This document shows, piece by piece, positions 44,889 to 55,559 of a stretch of 64,000 nucleotides of DNA. Below the pieces are notes generated by a model that was given only the letters and a program-made list of their open reading frames with translations, did no database searches and was not told the origin of the DNA. The stretch spans positions 257,349 to 321,348 of the forward strand of contig NC_085859.1 of NCBI RefSeq assembly GCF_034702125.1, in the 5' to 3' direction. Numbering within the stretch: position 1 is the first letter of the stretch; each line of letters starts with the position of its first letter. A program made the position numbers and the translations under genes. This DNA is from Engraulis encrasicolus (lineage: Eukaryota > Chordata > Actinopteri > Clupeiformes > Engraulidae).

Positions 44889-47708
44889 CCCTGTAGTGCA
44901 GGTGGATATGTCAGAAAAAAGAGGTTTAGGAACATTTCATATAGATTTTTCCAAATTGTGTTTTTTATCAACTACAAACCCCATAGTCTTCAAATCCACC
45001 TGTTTCCATTTTTTTCCGAAGTGGAAACGCCCAAAATCCAAGATGGCGGATATGCAGTCAGATTCTAACACAATTGAATGTAATGGAAGGAAACAGGTCA
45101 TATACGTTTTTGGAATTGGTGTTTTTTAGCATCTCTTGGACCCCCTGAATACAAAACTATCTGATTCTATTTCCCCCCTTCATTTTTAGAACCAAAATCC
45201 AAGATGGCTGACATAACATATAGCAAAAATTACATGTTTGGTGTTTTGAGGTCTCTAAAGTCAGTGTTTTTTTTTCTTGTATTTTTAATATTCTTGATGT
45301 GTACAGGACCGTTCAGTCAGTCATTACATGAACTTTTTCAAAAATCATTTAAAATGTATAAAAATTCAACATCTATAAAACGATTGCGCACTTCTCTATA
45401 TGGCCAGCTAATGTGTCTCATCCCAAATCTGAGCTGGCCCCTTTGATAATTTGTGTTTTATATTTCTAGGACCCCCTCTGAAAACAAAACAATCTGTTTC
45501 CAATTTTTAGAAGCAAAATCCAAGATGGCCAACATTTGGTATTTTCAGGTTTATTAAGCTATTATGTTATGTTGTACGCCTATTGGTAATATTTTGATAG
45601 GCACATAACTGTCATTACATTAAATGTTTCGTCTCATAGGAAGAGCATCTGGAATTTGGGGTGACACACTGTGCACACTGCGCACATGTCGGCTAACAAT
45701 TGGCTAGTTGCAAAAAGTTGGCCTGTTGCCTCTAACTAAACTCTCTAGACTTATCAGAAAGTAAAAGAAAATCCTATTAATTCATTTCATAGAACAACTG
45801 TCCAAAAGAATGGGCAAGGGGACCACCTTCATGAAATTCCCAACATTACAGAATAATTTGCAGCATCATTGAGGGACCCAGTTTCATTTCATTTTTATGT
45901 CAATTATTTTCATAAAAGATTCACGCTTGTGCCACTTACACGGTCCCTCATGATGCCAAAGGTCTCACAAAGGTCAGTGTATGATAGTGTGGCCATTACT
46001 AGGATCGTGGGTGTGCTCTCACTGTCAGGCCAATGAACCAGTCTCTTTGCTGCAGCTTTCAAAACTTTGCTGCAGCTATTATCTCTTTGCAGCAGCTGTC
46101 TGCTGTGGGAGCCAACCGGATGAGCCACAACAGACCCGCAGAGACGTGATCTCAATGGATGCTACTGATGGGTGAAGCATAATATTAGACACCATGGATG
46201 ATATAGGCCTAAGTAAGTTGGGAATTATATGAGGGACGTTCAAAGCGTGTGAAGCACATGAGTGGGCTTACCATAGGGAAGACATATCAGGGTATGACCC
46301 ATCACTAGAGTTGAGGATATTCTCTAACTGTCATGCCAGAGAGCCTAGTTCTGTGAGCAGAGAGCATGGCAAAATTGTTGGCATTGGAGGAATGCAACAT
46401 CCCGGATAGAACATACGGTTTCACAGCCTTCAGATAAGCTGAGGCCGACCTTGAAGCAACTTTGTAGCCCTTTGCCTTGATATAGGCAGCCAATCCAGTG
46501 AATGTGCATATTACTGTACAGGTAGCACTGCATAATAGGTAGGCCTACTGTACATGAAGTGATTCATAGCAATTGTTGTTGGAACAATAATTTGGACCAG
46601 CACGGAATCCTCTGTGCTTGAATTCACAAATGAATGGCTTCAGAGTAGAGTAGAGTATCATTTATTGATTTATAGACCTGAACACTATGGGCGTTAACTA
46701 ACAAAAAATAAACACAAATAAAAAGAAGGACAACTATTGGAGAAGGGGAGAGATAATGACACATAAATAAATACACAAATAAATAAGCAAACTAAGCGTG
46801 CTGTTCTAGACTTCTTCTTCTTTCGGGTTAATGGTGGGTTATGATTTACTTGGTGGGTTATGATTTACTTGGGCATACTGCCACCTGCTGGTTTTTGGGA
46901 GACTCTGCTACCTATTGTTGAGACTCGTAATACTGTAGCCTTGTGGTTATTAGGCAGAGGTGGAAAGTAACTAATTGCTTTACCCGCGTTACTGTAATTG
47001 AGAAGCTTTTTTCTGTACTTTTTAAACTACTTTTTAAAATTTGTAATTTTACTTTTACTTCAGTACATTTTCTTTCGAGTAATGTACTTCGGTACATTTT
47101 ACAGCACAAGCGTTACTGAGTAAAAAAAACAAACAAACAAACAAACAACCTCTAGAATCCTAGCCTAGTTTATAAAGAGTTGGCGTGTGCGACCTGTCTC
47201 TCACTCTAACGATGTTGGCTGACATGGAGGCTGACGATGGAGATTCACTTAATGCTGATTTTGCTAAACAAAATGTCTTCCATCTTGGATTTTGTAATGG
47301 GTTTAGTTTATGTAATGGCTGACTTCGCATTCATGTAACAAATATTACCAAAACAAGTCAACAATGGCTTTATAGACTTCAAAATATGAAATATGCCAAT
47401 TTCGCCATAAATTATGTCAGCCATCTTGGATTTTGCCCCCAAAAATGGAGGAAAACATTGAAAATAAGTTGTTTTTTATTCAATGTTGCCCTGGAATTAT
47501 AAAAAAGTTCAATTGAACCTTAAAACGGCATTAATGGTGAAATTTCTACACACAATGGCAGCCATCTTGAATTTGCCACTAAATGTTCACGAAAAAAATG
47601 GAAACAGGTGGATTTGTATTCGGGGGGGTCCTAGAAGTAAAAAAAACACCAAATGGAAAAATCTATATGAAATGTTCCAAAACTTACATATGCACCTATA
47701 CTACCCTG
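44889..47708. mobile_element. Large foldback element (about 2.8 kb) with repeated AAGATGGC motifs
   Basis: GGAACATTTCATATAGATTT at the left (about 44930) pairs with AAATCTATATGAAATGTTCC at the right (about 47660). The outer parts (CCCTGTAGTGCAGGTGG / GCACCTATACTACCCTG) also pair. The sequence AAATCCAAGATGGC occurs at about 45036, 45190 and 45519 on the left, and inverted (GCCATCTTGGAT or close variants) at about 47281, 47421 and 47561. The centre (45700-46940) holds short frames that I do not recognise. No TSD could be assigned. Confidence 0.65.
46950..47145 (+). mobile_element. Dispersed DNA repeat starting CAGAGGTGGAAAGTAAC
   Basis: CAGAGGTGGAAAGTAACTAA is followed by GTTACTGTAATTGAGAAGC and TACTTTTACTTCAGTACATTTT, a pattern I know as a very widespread hAT-like non-autonomous repeat of fish. 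It ends near ACTGAGTAAAAAAAAC. It is nested in the foldback 44889-47708. Confidence 0.65.
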
Positions 47709-47925
47709 CAGTTCACTGGGAAAAATTGTGAGTTTGAGCTCTCGTCATATCCATAGAACATCTCTGAGGGAGAGACTATGATCATGATGCATATTACTCC
47801 ACAAATGGAGGCTTGTAGTTTGTTTGAATACAGCTGACATGATTGTTAAATACAACTGACACGATTGGCTGCTATGGGCTAACTATGCACAAAATTATAC
47901 ATTCGTAACGGCCAATCAACAACTA

Positions 47926-48564
47926 TTGTCAATCTTAAACCTCACCGACCCTACAAGAAATTCTGGAGGCGGTTGGTCTATCACCTTTCAGAGGGTCCAA
48001 AAACAACTGCCACCACTGACCATCGACGGTGATGCTGTGGAGAGAGTGAGCAGCACCAAGTTCCTTGGAGTGCACATCAGCGACGACCTCTCTTGGACCA
48101 CCAACACTACATCACTGGCGAAGAAGGCCCATCAGCGTCTCTACTTCTTGCGCAAACTAAAGAAGGCAAGTGCTACATCCTCCATCATGACAACATTCTA
48201 CAGAGGAACCATAGAGAGCGTCGTGTCCAGCTGCATCACAGTGTGGGGAGGAAGCTGCACGGAGAAAAACAGGAAGACACTCCAGCGTGTTGTGAACACA
48301 GCGAAGAAGATCATTGGAGTATCACTCCCCTCCCTGCAGGACATTTACACCGCACGCCTCACCCGAAAAGCACTGATGATCATCAAAGACACAAGCCACC
48401 CTGCACACAAACTGTTCAGCCTCCTGCCCTCTGGAAAGAGGTACAGGCGTCTCCGTTCCCGTACCACCAGGCTTGCAAGCAGCACGATGCATCAAGCAAT
48501 CAAGATACTGAACACTCAACCCACTCTCCCTTCACTGTCAGCCTCTAGCCAGCCAGGCCACTGA
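47926..48564 (+). pseudogene. LINE reverse transcriptase, C-terminal 210 residues
   Basis: An open frame of 212 codons includes TKFLGVHISDDLSWTTNTTS, then QRLYFLRKLKKA, FYRGTIESVVSSCITVWGGS and LQRVVNTAKKIIG. These are the thumb and post-RT blocks of L2/CR1-group LINEs. The catalytic YADD-containing part is missing through 5' truncation, so the protein cannot be active even though this stretch has no stop. Confidence 0.85.
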
Positions 48565-48669
48565 CAACGCTCCCCCCCCCCTCATCCCCACCACCATATC
48601 TGCGACTGAACATTCCACCTGCACTACTACATCTGTGACTGAACTTTCAACCTGCACTAACTCAAAACA

Positions 48670-48676
48670 TACACAT

Positions 48677-48726
<50 letters not shown>

Positions 48727-48787
48727 GCACACTGCACTTTCTGCACTAAACCCAAACATACACACACTGACACACAACTCATACTCA

Positions 48788-48819
<32 letters not shown>

Positions 48820-48861
48820 GGTACACACACACAGACGCACACCGCACTTTCTACCTGCACT

Positions 48862-48949
<88 letters not shown>

Positions 48950-48988
48950 ACACACACACAGACGCACACCGCACTTTCTACCTGCACT

Positions 48989-49081
<93 letters not shown>

Positions 49082-49112
49082 AAACACATACAAACACACA
49101 CACACACACATA
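48670..49112. repeat. CA microsatellite cluster with duplicated spacers
   Basis: Four CA tracts (about 48677-48724, 48796-48820, 48864-48945, 48990-49078) are separated by near-identical spacers containing ACAGACGCACACCGCACTTT and CTACCTGCACTAAAC. The spacer plus tract has been duplicated as a unit. All long HT/CV frames here are artefacts. Confidence 0.95.
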
Positions 49113-49722
49113 CTGCTGCTGGTGTATTTTTAAAAAAAACCTTTTTTAATTATTTATTTTCTTCAAATGCTACTATTACTATGTCAGAACGCTATAAAGG
49201 ACTTTTAGAAAAAGCACAACAAAATACCTCCTCCTAATGTATGTTCTCTACAAGTCTTCTGTTGTCCAGTCTTGCACTTTAAATGTCTGTATGAGCAATG
49301 TCTACGTCCATACTGTCTATGTCCATGTATGAGTACTGTCTATCCCAGATAGCAAAATGTTTTTGGCAGAGTTTTGGGCCAAATTGTGTCTTGGCCTTTT
49401 GGCTGGCTTCGGTTTGAGTCCCCGGGCCAAAAGTGGCCCAAATTTGGCATGCCAAAACCAACCAAACCCAGCCATAAATTGACCAAAGTTCACCCAAAAC
49501 CTATTTGGGATTTCCACGTACAGCCTTAAAGGCCCCAAAAGGAATTCCAGACCCCACCCTTCAGCCAAAATGCAGCCATAAAGTACCCATAACTGTCCCA
49601 GAACTGCCATAAATGAGCCTAAATACTGCCATAATGTACCCATAATTCAGCCATAATGTACCCATAACTCTCCCAGAACAGCCATAAATGACCCTAAATA
49701 CTGCCATAATGTACCCATAATT

Positions 49723-49870
49723 GATCCCAAATGTAGCCATAATGGGGCCAAATGTCACTTATTTGTCTTATAAGTTTCAATGTAAACGTTAAAATGTAAA
49801 TACCGGTATACAGAGAAACTTATAAGACAAATAAGTGACATTTGGCCCCATTATGGCTACATTTGGGATC
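49723..49870. repeat. Perfect 56-bp inverted repeat
   Basis: Positions 49723-49778 and 49815-49870 are exact reverse complements over 56 bases with a 36-base loop. A second, imperfect palindrome (AAATATTCC...GGAATATTT, 49875-49950) follows immediately. Both lie just beyond the GCCATAA repeat tract of the TIR element. RNA from here would fold into a long hairpin. Confidence 0.9.
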
Positions 49871-50023
49871 ACTAAATATTCCTGTTTTATTGTTGAAAAT
49901 CGCACATTTAATAAATGCGTGATTTTCAACAATGAAACTGGAATATTTATGCATCTAGAAAAAAAAAACAAGACAATTAAATACATTTCATTATACTTTA
50001 TTGCCTCCAAATGCTGTGACTGG

Positions 50024-50210
50024 TTAGGGTGGGCAAGTGGCTGGATTTGATGGATGGGTATGCACGGCAGGTGGTGGAGGACTGGGTGACTTGATGGGTG
50101 CTTGTATGTCTGGGTACAGGCCTCTTGTTTTCATCTTGGTCCCCTGGCCAGTAAAAGCAGGTACTCTATTGCCACATAGAGGTAGGTAGATCAGATCAGA
50201 TTCGCGACAT
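50024..50210 (-). CDS. Candidate gene of the TIR element, last exon
   Basis: A TTTATTCTTTCCCAG acceptor ends at 50211. The exon stays open in the phase left by the exon at 50451-50519 and ends in TAA (50026-50024). The C-terminus is proline-rich (SPSPPPPAVHTHPSNPATCP). AATAAA on the minus strand (50002-49997) lies 22 bases past the stop. I recognise no domain. See the first exon for the whole model. Confidence 0.45.
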
Positions 50211-50450
50211 CTGGGAAAGAATAAAAAGATAAACCAAATTGAATTACTACATGCAAAAGTAACTTTGAAAACAGTGGCATTACATTTTTTTTCTTCTTTT
50301 ATTTAACCTTTATTTAACCAGGAAAATAAACCTGTTGAGATTAAAAATCTCTTTTAACAAGGGTGTCCTGGCCAAGTGGCGGCACAAATGCACTTGATTA
50401 ATAGAGTAATAGACGGGAGAGGGGGGAGGGGTGTTATTAAAATTTGGTAC

Positions 50451-50519
50451 CTGTTTTTGAGATCCGATTTGATTGACCCCTCCCACAGGTGACTGCAGTG
50501 TCCGTTCGCAGCACAGCAT
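50451..50519 (-). CDS. Candidate gene of the TIR element, middle exon (69 bp)
   Basis: Acceptor CATTCTCTTTTCAG and donor AAAAACAG|GTACC bound 69 bases. Entered in phase 2 from the first exon it reads CCAANGHCSHLWEGSIKSDL and leaves in phase 2, which fits the last exon. The peptide has three cysteines and two histidines, but no zinc-finger spacing that I know. Confidence 0.45.
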
Positions 50520-51336
50520 CTGAAAAGAGAATGTAGATGTTATTTCATATTTTATACATTTTAAATGACATGAGTAGTAGGCTACAGTAGATTGTACAAC
50601 CATCTACTAAATTGTCAAAAGTAAAAGGGAGAAAAAGAATAGGAAAAAAAAACAATACTCAAACAAAACCCTGCCAAAACATATAACTTGCACTTGAGTA
50701 TATAGTAGCCCACTGATTCTAAGATCAGAGTACTGGTCAAATTGGAGGTTTTTTTTAACCTAGCTTTTAGGTTTTTCAATAACAACAAAGCAGTAGGCTA
50801 TCTATCTCATTGGGTGTGCCTACAGTAGAATAACTGGTGAAACAGACTAGTCACTATGTTATATCATGTGCCATTGTTAAAGCTTTCTGACAATTAGTAA
50901 TGCTCCCACTACCCTGGACTTGTCAGTAGGCATATCTGAGGTGTTTTTTCCCCCTTATTCAGTCTTTTCAGAGATCCTGGTCTGGGGGCAGGCGTTTGTT
51001 TACATTTCACCATGAATTCACTTCTACTTTTACCTTTGACAGTGACACCTCTAGTAAGCTACTCTCTGTGTTGAGGTATTACAAATGTTAGAGCAAGATT
51101 ACATAGGCCTACATGGGCCACATTTCTGTATACGGTTTACCCCCTGTTGTTGATAGCTGAACAATACACACTGCCTTAACAACTGATCATGTTAAATAGC
51201 CAGCGCTTAAACACAAACCGACCATTGCATTACCCAATACAGACGTATACTTAAAAGCAGTTACATTAAAAGCAAAGACTTTCACAACGAACGAAGATTA
51301 GACCAGAGAGAGAGGTTAATAAATTGTGGAACCAAC

Positions 51337-51395
51337 CTGTAGTTTGCCTGTCAAAAAACAAGTTCCTCCACCGGGTGACTTCAGCAGCAGCACAT
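51337..51395 (-). CDS. Alternative or decayed exon (59 bp) related to the middle exon
   Basis: Acceptor CATTGTCTTTTCAG and donor AACTACAG|GTTGG bound 59 bases. The start and AGTCACC-GGGAGG/GGTGGAGG core resemble the exon at 50451-50519, so one is probably a duplicate of the other. In the phase of the first exon it is open (CAAAEVTRWRNLFFDRQT), but it exits in a different phase and leads to an early stop in the last exon. It would therefore be skipped or would truncate the product. Confidence 0.35.
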
Positions 51396-51929
51396 CTGAA
51401 AAGACAATGTAGAAAAAAGCAGATTCACTCGATTGCTTCAGTAGTAGGCTAGAATTACAGTGAGTCCAACACTTTCCGTGACAGACAGATATTGCTAGAT
51501 AGTGCTCTGCTTTGTGCCGATAGGTAGAAGATGCTCCATGCCTGAGTTAGCTAGCTCCCGGCTTTTGCTAGCTGTCGTTGGGCAGTTAGCTGGGATTGCT
51601 AGTGTTGTTGTTCTTTGATTGAAATTCCCTTGGCATTGATATCTGAAAGTGAATTTCAACCACAGAACAACACTTAATCAACCGTTACTGAGTATGAGGG
51701 TAGCAACTAAGATTAAATGTCACAGTTGTGTGTCACAGACGTTTGTGTTTTAGCTCCTGTTACAAGGGTATCTAAGTTTCAGCCATTGAGAGTATGGTTT
51801 CAGCGCATAACACGGAAACCGACGGTCACAGACCTATGAAATCAACATGAAAACCGATAACACAAAATGCCTCATCTCTTAAGTCATCGGCGGTTGTATT
51901 TAATATAAAAACGTGTCAACTGCACTTAC

Positions 51930-52123
51930 CTGCATAAGCTGAAGTCTGACACACTGGCGCTGGGGAAACTGAAGTGAGGCAAGCACGAGTTTCTCTTGAC
52001 AGTTGATTTTGGCAGTCTTTTGGGTTGCCGTAAGCGCACCAATGTAGAACGTTGCTGTCCCGCTCTCCACCCGAGGTTCAGATTAACCTGACACATGCCA
52101 TAACCTGGCCATAACTCATTCAT
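51930..52123 (-). CDS. Candidate gene of the TIR element, first exon
   Basis: From ATG 52123 the frame runs 64 codons plus two bases to the donor TTATGCAG|GTAAGTGC (51930/51929), a strong consensus site. The peptide begins MNELWPGYGMCQVNLNLGWR and has a basic middle (RLRQPKRLPKSTVKRN). Joined to 50451-50519 and 50024-50210, the three exons total 450 bases, exactly 150 codons including the stop, for a 149-residue protein. All junctions are phase 2, with consensus GT-AG sites. I recognise no family. It may be an element-encoded protein, a captured host gene piece, or a chance model. Expression is unknown. Confidence 0.45.
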
Positions 52124-52345
52124 TCACAGTCCGCGCGTTTTAATGTGTTGTGGGAAGCCATAAACAACCCATATTTTAGCCAAATCTTTGTTTTTTTTTG
52201 CTTTCCAGAGGAACGCCCCAATTCACTGGCGCCCAGGTCAACCATAACCATGCCAAAATTTTGCCAAAAGCTTATGGCTTGCCAAAAGGAAGCCATAAAT
52301 TGCAGATATCTGCCAAAACAAAGCCAAAATATCTGCTATCTGGGA

Positions 52346-52495
52346 TGTCTATACTGTCTATGTCCTTACCTAGATTAGTCTATGTCTGCATGGGAGAGCA
52401 AGAAACGCAATTTCAAATTCTTTGTATGACCAGTGCATGTAAAGAAATTGACAATAAACTTGACTTGACTTGACTTGACTTGACTTGACCTGTGA
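52346..52495 (+). mobile_element. LINE 3' terminus after the TIR-element insert
   Basis: TGTCTATACTGTCTATGTCC continues the LINE 3' UTR that was cut at 49342 and runs to GACAATAAACTTGACTTGAC, with the CTTGA tail. It confirms that 49343-52345 is an insertion. Confidence 0.85.
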
Positions 52496-52526
52496 TTGGG
52501 AGTATTTCTCAGAGTGAAGTGCTCTA

Positions 52527-52664
52527 GCCTTGCTAGGATGAGTAACGTCCATTTTTTCACAGATTTCACCAAGGACTATACAATTATTAATTACCCTTAG
52601 AACTAGTAATTGGATCTTTGGTGAATTTTCCGCGCAATATGGGCATTACTTATACTAGCAAGGC
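52527..52664. mobile_element. 138-bp Tc1/mariner MITE
   Basis: GCCTTGCTAGGATGAGTAAC at the left pairs with the reverse complement of ATTACTTATACTAGCAAGGC at the right. TA flanks both sides (52525-52526 and 52665-52666). The arms meet near the centre, so it is a foldback-type MITE with no coding content. Confidence 0.8.
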
Positions 52665-52666
52665 TA

Positions 52667-53735
52667 TGGCAGTGCAAATTTTACCTCCAAGCTAGCAGTT
52701 AACATTGAGTCCTATGGGACCAGCTGGCGGCTAACTGGTCTCATAGGACTCAATGTTAACCCTTGTGTTGTGTTCCAAACAAAACTGCATACACCTGTGG
52801 TGTTCTGGTCAATTTTGACCCGTGAAAATACCTAAAAACACTAGTTCTCATCAAATATTGTTTTTCATCTCATAGCTAACTTGGTATGTAGGCCTATCCG
52901 TGGAGGTCACAGTGTAAATTGATGTGCAAAGTAGATAGCGCAAAGTCATTGCCAAGTTCGCCTGTCCTCAATGATGGATGTGGAACAACATCTCTTCTGG
53001 AACATTTTCTTATGAAAGTTTACAGTAGAAAGCAGACACATATGGCGGTAACTACAGAAGGGGTTACAACTTCCTTTCATTACGTTTAATATTGATTGAG
53101 TTGTTTAAAATACAAACGGACGCAAGGCGAGAGGCGTTGGGACATGCTTTTGTGCAGTCTGGGAAGGCTACTACTGCGCGTTGTTTAGGCCCGGTTTGAC
53201 AGTCGGGAATAACAGCACAAGAAACATGGAGGAATATTAAGGTATGAAGACATAGGCCTACAGGCAAATCAGAAAATAATATTAAATCTAACATTATTTA
53301 TTAGTGTTCTTGTCTTATCATCTTATCACTTCGCTAATTAGTCTCGAGTCTTTCACAAGACAGACTGACGTTTTCCTCTCGCCCTAGTGAACCTTCGGTA
53401 CTGCTTAAAGGCACTGTGCAGGAAATGGTCAACAAAGGTACTGCAACTGCGCTGCTCATTGAAACTGGGCTTCCTAATGCCAAATTTCATCTTTACATGA
53501 ACGTTTTGTGTTGACTAAGTGCTTGGCAATATTTCTATGATTTTAGTGTGGTGGTATACGTATATAGGAAGTAACAGTTCTGTCAGAGTCACAGTTATTC
53601 CGCCAATCTAATGCAAGGAAATGGGAAATGAACACTTCAATGAACATGAAACAAAATCATTCATTTGAATCCACCATTCTATGAACCTGGACCATTGTAC
53701 AAAACAGAAGGGTTAACTGCTAGCTTGGAGTGTGA
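52667..53735. mobile_element. Foldback core, second copy, split by a piggyBac-like element
   Basis: GCAGTGCAAATTTTACCTCC through CAATGTTAA is the palindrome seen at 28520-28640. After the insert at 52760-53712 the palindrome resumes with TTAACTGCTAGCTTGGAG (53713-53730), as predicted from the intact copy (AACTGCTAGCTTGGAG at about 28616). The copy then departs into other sequence. Confidence 0.75.
52760..53712. mobile_element. piggyBac-like element starting CCCTTGTGTTGTGTTCC, TSD TTAA
   Basis: TTAA flanks both ends (52756-52759 and 53713-53716). The left end CCCTTGTGTTGTGTTCC, followed by GGTCAATTTTGACCC, is a common fish piggyBac-type terminus. The right end AGAAGGG is shorter than expected and looks worn. 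A piece of the TTAA MITE family (53405-53500, like 37761-38119) lies inside. No transposase. Confidence 0.75.
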
Positions 53736-54049
53736 GCTGAAGCTGGCAAGAGTCCGTCCTACGGACTCGCAACTGAGTCCAAACGCTCAGCGGGCCAAAT
53801 CAGTTTTGATTCCGTTTAGCGGTGTCGCCACCAGTACGCGCGACCACCGTTCCAGAGCCGCATGACCGTGCAGTTACGGATGCTGCACGGGTCCGTGAAA
53901 TGGATCCGTGTAGCAGACCTGCACCAGATCCTCTTTGATTCTGCTAAAAGACCCTTTCCCCGCCTTATGTACGGCTTATTTAGTGCACTGTGTGTTCAGT
54001 TTATTTACACAAAGACAAATATGAAAACGTGCAAAACTCCACTCAAGCC
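53736..54049. other. No gene; GC-richer repeat related to 59349-59560
   Basis: The stretch contains AGTCCGTCCTACGGACTC, GATTCCGTTTAGCGGTGTCG and CGGATGCTGCACGGGTCCGT. The words GATTCCGTT-AGC-GTGTCGC and GGGCC recur in the 59349-59560 repeats in the same or opposite sense. I do not recognise the family. The short frames (53665-53865, 53862-54056) look like noise. Confidence 0.4.
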
Positions 54050-54054
54050 TAGGT

Positions 54055-54241
54055 GACCTAAGCATACACATTAAAGATAAGGTTACTAGACTAGGTGTGG
54101 TCATAGACTCGGATTTGAGCTTTGAGCCTCACATCAACAAGATAACAAAATCTGCTTTTTTCCATCTTAGAAATGTCAACAAAGTGCGCGGCTTGGCCCC
54201 CGACAAGACGCTGAGAAACTTATTCATGCCTTTGTCACCAG
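54055..54241 (+). pseudogene. L2 LINE reverse transcriptase fragment, part 1
   Basis: The frame reads DLSIHIKDKV, then VVIDSDLSFEPHINKITKSA and FFHLRNVNKVRGLAPDKTLR, the RT thumb region of a fish L2-type LINE. It is cut by the hAT at 54242; the frame resumes at 55560. Confidence 0.85.
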
Positions 54242-55551
54242 CAATGTTGTGCGTGAACGCGTTCAAAAGAACGTGTTCATTGAACACGCTCATTTTTTCG
54301 TGAACGTTGAACTGAACGCAACACATTTTTTAATAAAGAACTTGAACGTGAATTAGTTCACATTACGTGTCATGAACGGCAGACATCACTGTAAATGAAC
54401 GTTGGAATTTGTTTTCCATTGAAAGCTGAGTGACATCGGTTTTCTCTTTTGAAACGCAACGAGAGAAATTTCCCCCCTTCTCTCTCTCGCTGGTGCCGCT
54501 TGTATCATCAGTGAGAATTTCTTTTGACATCTGTGTGCGCAATGCATTGCGGGCAACGTAGTGTCCGGCTGAGAATAGTTGAACAACATAGGCTTAGTTA
54601 TTGCTGCTTACGCACGACGTTACCCATGATGAGTTGCGGATGGAGAGAGAGAGAGAGCGCGAGAGAGCGAGAGGCAGACAGACCAAGCGCTGCATTTAAA
54701 AAGTGATTCGTGGAAGGGATGGCACGGAGACAGACACCGATTATCCTTATGAACATTTAAACCACCTGCGCAGCAAAAACAGTAAGGACATCCACAACGT
54801 CCTGTTCGAATTTGAAACGGCACATTGAGTTAAAACATCCATCCAGTGTGAATGCATTTGCACGCCCTCGAGGGTCATAAGGGAGGAAAGGGGGAGAAGA
54901 CCCCTACCAAGCCCAGGTAGATCAACTGATTATCGACTACTAGGCTACATTGTGGAATATGTACAAACTCTAAACAAAAAAAACACTGTATCACACATGT
55001 GTTATAAGTCTGTTACATAAGATACACAGTTTCCTTAAAAATAGGCATATTTGTGCATTTGACTTTTGCCTTCATTAGATCTACCTTTATTCAAGAGTTT
55101 TGCTCATGTAAATTCATTCATACACAAACAGATAGACTATATAATATAATATCATATAACATTATATATACATATTTCATATTATATATATACCAGTATA
55201 TTATTTATTTATTTATTTATTGAAATGCTAGTAGACTTCATTGCACTAGGCTAGAACTGGTCTACCTTGTCTGTACTGCATGCTGCAAGTTTCATCACCT
55301 GGTATGAAACCCACAATTGCAGCGTCATGAGCAAATGTCTAGTCAGTTTCAAAGAATGTATGATTTCTAGCTCGTGGTGTGAAAAAAGTAGGCCTATTTA
55401 TTTGAATATTTCACGAAAAAAAAAGAACTGAACTGAACTTTGAACTAGTTCACAATTAAAATTGTGAACTTTGAACGTGAACTGTTCACTTTGAGCATCT
55501 ATGAACTGAACTTGAACTAGTTCAGAAAATCTGTGAACTGGCACAACACTG
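54242..55551 (+). mobile_element. hAT element, TSD GTCACCAG
   Basis: A perfect 8-bp TSD GTCACCAG (54234-54241 and 55552-55559) flanks ends CAATGTTGTGCGTGAACG and, reversed, CAGTGTTGTGCCAGTTCAC. Subterminal TGAACT/AGTTCA motifs are dense at both ends. A BED-type zinc-finger remnant (54794-54880) shows that it derives from an autonomous hAT. An AT-rich centre near 55130-55225 holds an ATTT repeat. Confidence 0.9.
54794..54880 (+). pseudogene. BED zinc-finger remnant of a hAT transposase
   Basis: The frame reads TTSCSNLKRHIELKHPSSVN before TAA at 54878-54880. The S-N-L-K-R-H-I-E-x-K-H-P block is the C-terminal half of the BED finger found at the N-terminus of hAT transposases. The paired cysteines upstream and the catalytic and dimerisation domains are missing. 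Confidence 0.75.
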
Positions 55552-55559
55552 GTCACCAG

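Larger units (their letters stand above)
49343..52345. mobile_element. 3-kb TIR element, TIR TCCCAGATAGCA, 6-bp TSD TGTCTA, carrying a gene model
   Basis: TCCCAGATAGCA opens and TGCTATCTGGGA closes the element, flanked by TGTCTA (49337-49342 and 52346-52351). Both ends are dense in TTTTGGC/GCCAAAA and GCCATAA motifs (49360-49760 and 52080-52330), which could be protein binding sites. A 6-bp TSD is unusual; Dada elements have 6-7 bp, but I cannot confirm that family. The minus strand carries a spliced gene model (52123-50024). The element inserted into the 3' UTR of an L2/CR1-type LINE. Confidence 0.8.
47900..52495 (+). mobile_element. L2/CR1-type LINE, 5'-truncated, interrupted
   Basis: The copy holds the reverse transcriptase C-terminus (47926-48564), a 3' UTR with long CA tracts and, after the insert 49343-52345, the terminus GAAATTGACAATAAACTTGA with CTTGA repeats (52457-52490). 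The 5' end lies near 47900. The insert is bracketed by TGTCTA on both sides. Confidence 0.8.

Noticed and set aside
46305..46533. Minus-strand frame with AAYIKAKGYKVASRSASAYL
   Set aside because: It looks protein-like but is only 62 codons, has no start or splice support, and I could not place it in a family.
48538..49237. Long open frames of 189-200 codons rich in CV or TH
   Set aside because: They are translations of CA/GT tracts; all three phases of a dinucleotide repeat stay open. The same applies to frames at 13075-13411 and 15013-15353.
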